Part shown: positions 6,526 to 12,779 of the stretch, in pieces
Layout: the number at the start of each line of letters is the position of its first letter
Position numbering within the stretch: the stretch's first letter is position 1
Origin: a virus
Direction: 5' to 3' (one strand)
IMG/VR virus record: IMGVR_UViG_3300011114_000545
Span: 1-45,972 of that record
Length of the DNA: 45,972 bases
Notes under the pieces: model-generated
What the model saw: only the letters and a program-made list of their open reading frames with translations
The model's database searches: none
What the model was told of the DNA's origin: nothing
Made by a program: the position numbers and the translations under genes

Positions 6526-7409
6526 CCTACGACGCCGCCCGCGACAGCTTCGACTCCTACAAGCTCGCCATCCGCCTGTTGCGTGAGAAGGGGCTGAGGG
6601 AGGGCCGGTTCACGCCGATCAACGATAGGGAGGAAACCCTATGCTCCGCGTCCTCGACCTCTTCTCAGGCATCGGCGGATTCAGCCTCGGCCTTGAGCGC
6701 ACCGGAGGTTTCCGCACCGTCGCGTTCTGCGAAATCGACCCCTACTGCCGGCGCGTCCTCGCCAAGCACTGGCCCGACGTGCCCTGCCATGACGACGTGC
6801 GAGATCTTGGGGCCATCGACGCAGATGTCATATGCGGCGGGTTCCCCTGCCAGGACGTTAGTGCCGCCGGAAAGGGTGCTGGGCTTGGCGGAGAGCGGAG
6901 CGGGTTATGGCGAGAGTTCCATCGCCTCATTCGCGATATTGGACCGCGATACGTTGTCATGGAAAATGTCGGAGCCCTCACTTTTCGCGGACTTGGACAC
7001 GTTCTCAGAGACTTGGCCGAAGTGGGGATGGATGCGGAATGGTTCTGCATTCCGGCTAGCGCCATTGGCGCACCTCACAGGCGAGAACGCATCTGGATTG
7101 TTGCCTACTCCCACGGCATCGGACGCGATCACGTACCACTCGGATACGAAGCGCTTCGACAGTTTGAGCGTGAAACTACGCCGGCTATTCGGATTTCCGA
7201 GCTACCCCAATCCCCGATTTGTCGAGTGGATGATGGGCTACCCGGACGGGTGGACCGATTGCGCTCTCTCGGAAACACCGTCGTCCCCCAGATCCCCGAA
7301 CTCATCGGCCGCGCCATCCTCGCAGCACAGTGACGACCACGAGCGCGCCATCGTCGGCGGTCGCATGAAGCCCCAGAGCATCACGGAGGGACGATGCAAC
7401 ACGGAATGA
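6522..7409 (+). CDS. Phage protein overlapping the Dcm gene in another frame
   Basis: From GTG 6522 (GTGA coupling) the frame stays open for 295 residues. It begins as an ordinary soluble protein (MTYDAARDSFDSYKLAIRL), then crosses the whole cytosine methyltransferase gene in a different frame. The part over 6900-7290 reads DTLSWKMSEPSLF, FSETWPKWGWMRNGSAF, GLLPTPTASD and VEWMMGYPDGWTD. I recall these motifs (W-KTSQ-SL, FSETWPRSGMMRNG, WPTPT, EWLMGFPxGWTDL) as a recurrent hypothetical protein beside phage cytosine methylases, so both frames probably code. The serine- and proline-rich stretch after residue 40 is less convincing. Function unknown. Confidence 0.6.
   Translation: MTYDAARDSFDSYKLAIRLLREKGLREGRFTPINDREETLCSASSTSSQASADSASALSAPEVSAPSRSAKSTPTAGASSPSTGPTCPAMTTCEILGPSTQMSYAAGSPARTLVPPERVLGLAESGAGYGESSIASFAILDRDTLSWKMSEPSLFADLDTFSETWPKWGWMRNGSAFRLAPLAHLTGENASGLLPTPTASDAITYHSDTKRFDSLSVKLRRLFGFPSYPNPRFVEWMMGYPDGWTDCALSETPSSPRSPNSSAAPSSQHSDDHERAIVGGRMKPQSITEGRCNTE
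6641..7333 (+). CDS. C5-cytosine DNA methyltransferase (Dcm-like)
   Basis: This 230-residue enzyme shows the family motifs in order: DLFSGIGGF (I), GGFPCQDVS with the catalytic Cys (IV), MENV (VI), RRERIWIVA (VIII) and LGNTVVPQIPELIG (X). The stretch between VIII and X, which normally contains the target-recognition domain, is only about 50 residues, so this is a minimal version. GGGAGG precedes the ATG. It probably protects phage DNA from host restriction. The gene lies entirely inside another open frame and between the two copies of the 163-bp repeat, as expected of a recently acquired or rearranged cargo gene. Confidence 0.9.
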   Translation: MLRVLDLFSGIGGFSLGLERTGGFRTVAFCEIDPYCRRVLAKHWPDVPCHDDVRDLGAIDADVICGGFPCQDVSAAGKGAGLGGERSGLWREFHRLIRDIGPRYVVMENVGALTFRGLGHVLRDLAEVGMDAEWFCIPASAIGAPHRRERIWIVAYSHGIGRDHVPLGYEALRQFERETTPAIRISELPQSPICRVDDGLPGRVDRLRSLGNTVVPQIPELIGRAILAAQ

Positions 7410-7522
7410 AAGCCCTGCTGGCCCACGCCTGCGAGGTATGGGAACTGACCGACAGCGCGCTGCGCGGCAACGGTCGGCATCACGCGATCTCCCGGCCCCG
7501 ACAAGTGCTGTACTGGTTCGCC
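7360..7522 (+). repeat. 163-bp direct repeat, downstream copy
   Basis: Matches 6333-6495 exactly. Here it leads into the full-length DnaA-C-like gene. The overlapping frame from 6522 ends inside it at 7409. Recombination between the copies would remove 1027 bp, including both overlapping genes, and restore a simple methylase/DnaA-like junction. Confidence 0.97.
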
Positions 7523-7930
7523 CATGATCGCTACGGCATGTCTCTGTCATCCATCGCCAGAAACATGGGGCGGGATCACACGACGATCATCTCGGGCGTC
7601 CGCAACATCAACCGCCGCAAGTCCTACGACAAGGCGGTTATGACCTGGATCGCGCAATTCGACGAAGGCAAGCCCAGCATCATGGCGGTCTTTCCTCCGG
7701 TGCCCGAGCGGATCGAGGTGCCCACGGCTAGCGGCTACGTCTACAACGTCACGTTCAACCACGATCCAACGTTTATCGCACCGCCGGAGGTGCCGGATGG
7801 AACGCCGCTGTGGATGCGCCGCCCGGCCCCTGTCAACGCACCTGTGATCCGCCGCCCTCCCGCGCTATGTGCTACACGGCTTCCCGGCCCGGTGGAGATC
7901 GCCATGCCGAACAGGATGGCCGCGCGGTGA
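7394..7930 (+). CDS. DnaA domain IV-like DNA-binding protein
   Basis: This 178-residue protein has residues about 37-75 resembling the C-terminal DNA-binding domain of DnaA: RQVLYWFAHDRYGMSLSSIA followed by GRDHTTIISGVRNI, matching the DHTTV signature helix. There is no AAA+ ATPase domain. The C-terminal half is proline-rich and probably disordered. It may recognise DnaA-box-like sites in the phage origin or compete with host DnaA. It is GTGA-coupled to the replication-type gene downstream. The start has GGAGGG upstream. Confidence 0.8.
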   Translation: MQHGMKALLAHACEVWELTDSALRGNGRHHAISRPRQVLYWFAHDRYGMSLSSIARNMGRDHTTIISGVRNINRRKSYDKAVMTWIAQFDEGKPSIMAVFPPVPERIEVPTASGYVYNVTFNHDPTFIAPPEVPDGTPLWMRRPAPVNAPVIRRPPALCATRLPGPVEIAMPNRMAAR

Positions 7931-8709
7931 GCAGAATCCGAACCATCAAGCCCGGGTTCTGGAGGCACGAAGAACTCTCTGCGCTACCGGAGGCGACGCA
8001 CATGCTAGCCGCCGCACTCCTGAATTACGCCGACGATGAAGGGTTCTTCAACGCCAACCCGAAACTCGTTCAGGCCGAGTGCTGCCCGCTCCGTGATCCC
8101 TCAGTGAGCGTTCACGTCAGCCTCGCCCAACTGTCCGACATCGGTTTCATACAGGTGGCGCAGGGTGAGGACGGCAAGACCTACGGGCACATCGTCAAGT
8201 TTCTTGATCACCAACGGATCAACCGCCGAACACCAAGCAAAATCAAGGACTTGGTACTTGTCTGGGAACCCGACGTGAAGTCTCACACACAAATCACTGA
8301 TCAGTCACACCCGGAAGGGAAGGGAAGGGAACAGGGAAGGGAGAAGACAGACCCTATCGGGTCTAGCGTCGCTATCGCGCCGCCCGACGACTCCGTGTTC
8401 GATCTTTCGATTGCCCTGCAACGACCCCACGCCAAAACTGACGACGCCATCGGCAAGCTGCTGTGGGGTGCCGTGCTTGGCTACTACGGCCGGGCGACCG
8501 GCAACAAGTCCGACACGCTGCGCTCGTGGCTGGGCAAGCTGGCGCGCGATCACGGCAATACCGCCGTGGTGGCCGCTGCCGCCGACTGTGAGCGCATGAG
8601 CCCCGTTGACCCCAAAGCCTGGACGGAGAGGTTCCTCAATGGCAAACGCACTGACGACAGTCTCACCGCTTTCGCTGACGCCGCAGGCGCGCTTGCTGCT
8701 GGCGGCTAA
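7927..8709 (+). CDS. Replication-initiation (DnaD/replisome organiser-like) protein
   Basis: This 260-residue protein starts at GTG (GTGA overlap). The first 110 residues (RIRTIKPGFWRHEELSALP, LLNYADDEGFF, FLDHQRINRRTPSKI) match the winged-helix domain typical of phage O-type or replisome-organiser proteins. The middle linker is charged. The C-terminal part (GKLLWGAVLGYYGRATG, SWLGKLARDHG) could be a DnaD-like or loader-binding domain. With the DnaA-C-like partner it probably opens the phage origin and recruits host replication proteins, since no phage polymerase is encoded here. Confidence 0.7.
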   Translation: MSRIRTIKPGFWRHEELSALPEATHMLAAALLNYADDEGFFNANPKLVQAECCPLRDPSVSVHVSLAQLSDIGFIQVAQGEDGKTYGHIVKFLDHQRINRRTPSKIKDLVLVWEPDVKSHTQITDQSHPEGKGREQGREKTDPIGSSVAIAPPDDSVFDLSIALQRPHAKTDDAIGKLLWGAVLGYYGRATGNKSDTLRSWLGKLARDHGNTAVVAAAADCERMSPVDPKAWTERFLNGKRTDDSLTAFADAAGALAAGG

Positions 8710-9208
8710 CACCGGCTACGTCGAGGGGATTCCGACGCGCTGGGAAGCGCCGCGCACGTTGTCTCCGGCGGAACGGGAATCGGCACGGGCGGCGGTTGGC
8801 GCGCTGAAGGCATCGCTGATCCCGGCCACCATGGACCAGATCATGCAGGCGCTGATGGAGCTGCGCCTTCATGGCAGGAACGCGCCGGGCAAGGACGGGT
8901 TGCCGCTGCTGCTCGACGGCTATGCGCGGCTGCTGCGTGAGGTTCCGGCGGACATTCTGTGGACGACGAAGGATCGGCACCTTGCCACGTCGCCGTTCTG
9001 GCCTGCTCCGGCGGATCTTCTGGCCGTTGCCCAGCCGCTGCTCGACGAACGCAAATCCATGCTCGCCAGGGCCGAAAAACTGGCCGCTGGATGCGATGAA
9101 ACGCCCCGGAGGTATCAGCCCACCGGAGACGAGCGCAAACGCATGGCAGACGGCTTCAAGCGCGCGGCCGATGTGCTGCGCAACATGCCCGGCCCGGCGG
9201 CAGCATGA
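8639..9208 (+). CDS. Unknown replication-module protein
   Basis: This 189-residue helical protein overlaps the end of the preceding gene by 71 bases, with GGAG upstream of ATG 8639. It has a regular helical core (MDQIMQALMELRLHGRN, LLLDGYARLLREVPADIL) and a charged C-terminus. The segment ATSPFWPAPADLLAVAQPLL resembles phage proteins often placed after replication initiators, but I cannot assign a family. A helicase-loader or accessory replication role is possible from context only. Confidence 0.65.
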   Translation: MANALTTVSPLSLTPQARLLLAANTGYVEGIPTRWEAPRTLSPAERESARAAVGALKASLIPATMDQIMQALMELRLHGRNAPGKDGLPLLLDGYARLLREVPADILWTTKDRHLATSPFWPAPADLLAVAQPLLDERKSMLARAEKLAAGCDETPRRYQPTGDERKRMADGFKRAADVLRNMPGPAAA

Positions 9209-9402
9209 CGCACCACGACGACACCGCCCTCGACGCCCTGAAGCGGGCTGCTGTGGAGTACAATGCGGCGGGAATGGGTTTGTCTCGGGCGAAGTTGGGC
9301 GACATCGAAATATGCCGAACGCTGACGTCCAAATCTCACGCACTTCTTGCCGCCGCCATCCGCTACGCCCGCACACTCCCGGAGGGGCAGGACAATGGCT
9401 GA
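9205..9402 (+). CDS. Small unknown protein
   Basis: This 65-residue helical protein (MTHHDDTALDALKRAAVEY...) is ATGA-coupled to the gene before it and overlapped by the next. No family recognised. Confidence 0.6.
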   Translation: MTHHDDTALDALKRAAVEYNAAGMGLSRAKLGDIEICRTLTSKSHALLAAAIRYARTLPEGQDNG

Positions 9403-9595
9403 CTGGCAACCGATTGAGACGGCACCGAGGGATGGGACGTATGTTCTGGGGTGCTACGACAACGGCCGCGGCTGGGAGTATCGCGTGGTCTGCTGGACCG
9501 GGTGGCAACCTTATCCATGGTCCGAGGCTGAGACTGAATGGGCCGAAGACCGCGTCAATTATTGGAAGCCCCTACCGGAGCCACCCCATGAGTAA
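9395..9595 (+). CDS. Small WQPIETAP-type phage protein
   Basis: This 66-residue protein starts at ATG 9395 with GGAGGGG upstream. It begins with WQPIETAPRDGTYVL, the hallmark of a widespread family of small phage proteins (W-x-P-I-E-T-A-P-x-D-G-T) of unknown function, and contains many aromatic residues and a VNYWKPLPEPP ending typical of the family. It overlaps the next gene by 8 bases. Confidence 0.75.
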   Translation: MADWQPIETAPRDGTYVLGCYDNGRGWEYRVVCWTGWQPYPWSEAETEWAEDRVNYWKPLPEPPHE

Positions 9596-10067
9596 GCCCG
9601 AGCGCGCCTTCGACCCGGCAGAGATCCGGTTTGGCCATTCGGACGGCCTGGATCGCAAGCCGGTGTTCATGCACGACGGGCGAAAGGGCACCATTGAGAC
9701 GTTCACCGCCCTGAAAGGCCCGGATGTCATCACCCGGCTTTACAAGCGCGGCACGATCACGCCCGGCCAGTTTGATGCTGCCGAGAGTTGGGCCACGGAC
9801 TACGAGCGGGCAGGCATGGGGGTGGCTGTATGCTCGTCCTACGGGGGCGCTGTGGCCGCTTCGAGCGAAGCCGAGCCAGAACGCCGCCGGGCGGCAAAAG
9901 AACGCTTCCGCAAGGCTTACGATGCAATGACGGGCCGGGGCGCGTCTCTGGCATGGGGTGTCATCATCGACAACCACGAGCTGAAGCACTGGCCGCAGTC
10001 CACGGCCTACGTCTCCGAGAGGCTGAGAGAGGCGCTGGACGAACTGGCGGATTTTTACGGCTGTTGA
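9588..10067 (+). CDS. Unknown protein, DUF6456-like
   Basis: This 159-residue protein has a central pattern LYKRGTITPGQFDAAESWATDYERAG that resembles alphaproteobacterial DUF6456 domains (roughly R-x-I-x-x-x-Q-x-x-A-A/G-E-x-x-x-x-D-Y-x-x-A-x-x). The C-terminal half ends in helices (SERLREALDELADFYG). The match is from memory and loose. It closes the replication module; downstream sequence is intergenic, with a small CGAGA-AAA-TCTCG hairpin at 10096-10108. Confidence 0.6.
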   Translation: MSKPERAFDPAEIRFGHSDGLDRKPVFMHDGRKGTIETFTALKGPDVITRLYKRGTITPGQFDAAESWATDYERAGMGVAVCSSYGGAVAASSEAEPERRRAAKERFRKAYDAMTGRGASLAWGVIIDNHELKHWPQSTAYVSERLREALDELADFYGC

Positions 10068-10208
10068 CACGAAGCGCGAGACATGCCTTGCGCGTCGAGA
10101 AAATCTCGGGTAGTCTGCGCGGCAATGGTTTGTATTGCGCCTGATGGCGTGACGAGATGGGCGGGCGATGTATCACTTCACATGCCCAACCACTAGGGAG
10201 TTGTATAC

Positions 10209-10421
10209 TTGACAAAGCACGACACCTCCCCATCTGAGGGCGGGCAGGCCAGCGCAATAACGGATGGGCGATTGGGGGCTGCCGCAAAGGCGGTGCTCAT
10301 GGAGCGCTTTTCTGACGTGCACGGAGACGGGTTATTTCTGACTGAACGCGAGGCTCGCGACATAGCTGGTGAAATCGTGTTGCGCGCCATTGCATGTTTT
10401 CAGAACCCAGATAGCCAATGA
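10209..10421 (+). CDS. Small unknown protein with TTG start
   Basis: This 70-residue protein has an N-terminal low-complexity part and a helical C-terminal part (FLTEREARDIAGEIVLRAI). TTG 10209 is preceded by AGGGAG at a usable distance; no ATG lies near. No family recognised. Confidence 0.5.
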   Translation: MTKHDTSPSEGGQASAITDGRLGAAAKAVLMERFSDVHGDGLFLTEREARDIAGEIVLRAIACFQNPDSQ

Positions 10422-10434
10422 ACTGGCCAAGTAG

Positions 10435-10569
10435 TTGATTGAGATATTCTATGACGAGGCGTTCAAGCGCACCATCAAGACGATGCTGCGGACGCCACCG
10501 AAGCCTCACAAGCTGCCCGTCACTCCGAAGCGACGATCACCAAAATCATCGGAACAGAGCAATGATTGA
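10435..10569 (+). CDS. Possible 44-residue basic protein
   Basis: From TTG 10435 the frame reads a short helical start (IEIFYDEAFKRTIKTML) and a proline- and lysine-rich tail (RTPPKPHKLPVTPKRR), a type I have seen in other phage genomes. No clear ribosome site; the in-frame stop at 10432 fixes the upstream limit. The tail overlaps the 3' end of the opposite-strand frame 10546-10785, so at least one of the two may be spurious. Confidence 0.35.
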   Translation: MIEIFYDEAFKRTIKTMLRTPPKPHKLPVTPKRRSPKSSEQSND

Positions 10570-10785
10570 TATTGCGATAACGATGATCGCGGCAGCCGTT
10601 GTGATCGTGCTCCTTTTCAACATTTTCTCGCTGATCTCGTTGGCCTCTCGTGCTCGTTCAGCGGCGGCCCAAGCCGCATTGTTGGCTTCGCTTGCCAAGG
10701 CGCGCGCCTCAGCATTGGAGGCAATGGCCAGCGCCGCGTCGCGCTGACGCAACCATTCTTGCGCTAGGCTGAGTTTACTCACCAT
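10546..10785 (-). CDS. Tail-anchored coiled-coil membrane protein, opposite strand
   Basis: Read on the minus strand this is a 79-residue protein with a charged heptad-like helix (LAQEWLRQRDAALAIAS, AERAREANEISEKML) and one C-terminal hydrophobic helix (TITTAAAIIVIAISIIALF). The charged-helix-then-anchor design looks natural. The competing plus-strand frame (10562-10747) reads as a hydrophobic start followed by an Ala/Ser/Arg/Leu mix, the usual shadow of such a helix. It lacks a clear ribosome site and would be the only minus gene inside the plus arm. Confidence 0.45.
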   Translation of the reverse strand: MVSKLSLAQEWLRQRDAALAIASNAEARALASEANNAAWAAAERAREANEISEKMLKRSTITTAAAIIVIAISIIALFR

Positions 10786-10850
10786 ATGAAAAAAACCGCG
10801 GGCTTGTGTCGTCCAGGATACGCCGCCCGCGCCGTCCGGAAGAGAAGGCG

Positions 10851-11243
10851 ATGACAGAGCCACCCAAGAGTGAAGCGGCTAGCGTCACAATGCGAGAGTA
10901 TGTGGACGCCAAGATCGAGGGCGTTAGCGCCAAGAACGATGCTCGTTTTAACGAGGTAATATCGAAGTTGGACACGCTGCAATCCGACGTGAGCCGGATT
11001 CCCTCCCTGTGGGGCTTTCTTGGGCTGGCGTTGGCAACAGTCGTCACTGGTATTGGAATACTTTTGGGGCTTCTTTCTTATGCGGGCGACAGGTTCGACG
11101 GTGGAATGCAGGCGGCTTCTGTATCTGTCTATCAGGCAAACGAAGCACTTCAGGTCGCTGGGGATAACGCCAAACAGGTAAAGGCGTTAAACTCCAAGAT
11201 GGACACAATCATCCAGATTTTGGGTGAAAAGGCGCAAGAATGA
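10851..11243 (+). CDS. Coiled-coil membrane protein
   Basis: This 130-residue protein has a soluble N-terminal helix (VTMREYVDAKIEGVSAKND) with further heptads (ARFNEVISKLDTLQSDVS), one transmembrane segment at about 61-80 (WGFLGLALATVVTGIGILLG), then a second helical region. AGAAGG lies upstream of the ATG. The pattern of helix plus membrane segment is common in small phage membrane proteins such as XhlA-like holin partners; position away from the lysis genes makes that uncertain. Confidence 0.65.
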   Translation: MTEPPKSEAASVTMREYVDAKIEGVSAKNDARFNEVISKLDTLQSDVSRIPSLWGFLGLALATVVTGIGILLGLLSYAGDRFDGGMQAASVSVYQANEALQVAGDNAKQVKALNSKMDTIIQILGEKAQE

Positions 11244-11335
11244 CCGGGAATAGCGCCCGGCCACCACGTCATTCCCCCTCGGGAACATCGGCCCCCAGCC
11301 CGGCCACAACCTGACCTGACATTCCCCAACGGGAA
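11244..11335 (+). promoter_or_regulatory. Cluster of short hairpins before the terminase genes
   Basis: Three small inverted repeats lie in a row: CCGGG/CCCGG (11244-11260), TTCCC/GGGAA (11272-11285) and TTCCC/GGGAA (11322-11335). The last two share the frame ATTCCCC-n-CGGGAACA, so they are a direct repeat of a hairpin. Such a cluster could be a packaging-initiation (pac or cos) site or a control element. No gene fits in 11244-11450. Confidence 0.35.
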
Positions 11336-11339
11336 CACC

Positions 11340-11371
11340 GCGCCTCGTTCCACACCGGAGCGGGGCGCTTT
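11340..11371 (+). terminator. Rho-independent terminator-like hairpin
   Basis: GCGCCTCGTTCC (11340-11351) pairs over 12 positions (two G-U) with GGAGCGGGGCGC (11357-11368) around a 5-base loop, followed by TTT. The T-run is short. It would end messages from the replication module before the packaging genes. Confidence 0.6.
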
Positions 11372-11450
11372 GCATTCCATCCGAGCCCGAGCGGCCCGCT
11401 ACAACCACACAGCCCAGAGCGGTGACAGGCTCCGAGGCTCGGAAACCCAC

Positions 11451-12047
11451 ATGCCACAACCAACCAAACCCGGCGTAGATTGGCAGGACATCGAGCGCCG
11501 GTATCGTCAAGGCGAGACACCGTCGGCCATATCAAGGGCATGTGACGTGACCCGGCAGGCCATCGACAAGCGCGTCAAACGCGAGGGGTGGACAAGGGTT
11601 GCCGACACCCCATCGGGACGGTTGCAACTTGCATTGGCCGCAACCCCTCGCCAGACACCGCCGCTCGCACGGCATCATGGACGGTCGGACGCCGCCGCGA
11701 TTGACGTGGTGAAGCTGCTTGAGGCCGGCGCGACACTGAGCCAGGCAGCGGCGGGTATCGGCATGACGCCCTCGGCGTTCAAACACTGGCGGGACGCTGA
11801 CGCGGATCTCGACACAGCCGTGAGGGAGGCATGTGCCGCATTCGGCCGGTCCCAGGTCGGTAACGTCGTGGCAGCGGCAGACAGGGGCGACGCAAGGGCA
11901 GCCCAATGGCTGTTGGAGAAGCACCCCGGCACCCGTGAGGAATTCGGCGGCGGCTCAGGCAGCGGAGGCCCGACTCTCGTGGTCCACATCAACGTGCCCC
12001 GCAACATGGCCGATATGGCCACGATCATGGAGGGCGAGACACTGTGA
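11451..12047 (+). CDS. terS: Terminase small subunit-like protein
   Basis: This 198-residue protein has an N-terminal HTH (IERRYRQGETPSAISRAC..TRQAIDKRVKREGW, about 13-47) and a second HTH-like unit (GATLSQAAAGIGMTPSAFKHW). A helical segment (GDARAAQWLLEKHPGTREEF) recalls the C-terminal part of small terminases. It should bind phage DNA at the packaging start and hand it to the large subunit. Position and coupling support the call, although an unrelated ADP-ribosyltransferase-like gene stands before the large terminase. The ribosome site is weak. Confidence 0.7.
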   Translation: MPQPTKPGVDWQDIERRYRQGETPSAISRACDVTRQAIDKRVKREGWTRVADTPSGRLQLALAATPRQTPPLARHHGRSDAAAIDVVKLLEAGATLSQAAAGIGMTPSAFKHWRDADADLDTAVREACAAFGRSQVGNVVAAADRGDARAAQWLLEKHPGTREEFGGGSGSGGPTLVVHINVPRNMADMATIMEGETL

Positions 12048-12250
12048 CCGCCGTCATCACCAAGGCCACACAGGCCGGCACGGTCTACTGGTACGCCGAC
12101 AAGCAGGCATGGATCGCCGACGCCGACCTAGCATCGTGGTATCCCCTGCAAGCCGCAGAGACGATAGCCCGACTGACATGGCCCAACGACCTCGACGTAG
12201 CCGTGGAAAGCCACTGGGCCGTGAGACCCAACGCAACGGTGAACGCATGA
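12044..12250 (+). CDS. Small unknown protein
   Basis: This 68-residue protein starts at GTG with GTGA coupling to the terminase small subunit. It is rich in Trp and Tyr (TVYWYADKQAWIADADLASWYPL). No family recognised. Confidence 0.55.
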   Translation: MTAVITKATQAGTVYWYADKQAWIADADLASWYPLQAAETIARLTWPNDLDVAVESHWAVRPNATVNA

Positions 12251-12303
12251 CACCAGAGGAACGCGAAGCCCGCCGCGCCGCCCGGCAATCAGCATCTTTA
12301 TAG
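12247..12303 (+). CDS. Possible 18-residue micro-ORF
   Basis: ATG 12247 overlaps the preceding stop (ATGA). The product MTPEEREARRAARQSASL would be a short basic helix. Only the coupling supports it. Confidence 0.3.
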   Translation: MTPEEREARRAARQSASL

Positions 12304-12779
12304 GCTGACGCTGGAAGCCCTGGCGAGGTGGATGCCGACCTCAATGGCTGGCGACGTGCCTACGCTTCCGCATGACACGAAGAAGGGGGAATAGACGCGC
12401 GCCACCGGCCGCCCGCCCGCCGTGCCACGGCTGCGAGTTTCCTGACATGCACTATACCACTAGCCGACCATTGCCCCGAAACGCACGAAACAGGCGCACT
12501 GTCAGTTAAGTACATGATATCATTGAATAACCTAGTTTCCATAATGCATGTTATGCGACTTTGAGCGCACGGAAGGGGAACGGCGAGGGGGTGGCCTTGG
12601 TGTTCGGCGCCGGCCTTTGTGAGAGCGCGAACGTACACGCCCAACCGCGCCCGAAGGTTCACCGACCTTTGCCGATCTGGAAATAAACCAACCCAAGGTT
12701 GCTGCCTCGGGCTCTGCGGTGCGTTGAAACGCCGTGTTTTACCTACCGCTAGTAGAAAAACCGCCCAAAGGTTGCTGAT
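12304..12779. other. 476-bp gene-free region with AT-rich core
   Basis: No credible gene is seen on either strand; the long opposite frame across it is a shadow of the next gene. Bases about 12500-12560 are strikingly AT-rich for this genome and contain CATAA-TGCATG-TTATG (12540-12555). Three direct repeats of CC(C/A)(A/G)AAGGTT type lie at 12651-12659, 12691-12700 and 12764-12773, the last two extended by GCTG; the last one also acts as ribosome site for the gene at 12780. The region may hold a late promoter, a packaging site or an inserted-gene scar. Confidence 0.6.

Noticed and set aside
10562-10747. Plus-strand frame with N-terminal membrane segment
   Set aside because: Not excluded fully, but its Ala/Ser/Leu composition looks like the reverse image of the charged coiled coil on the minus strand.
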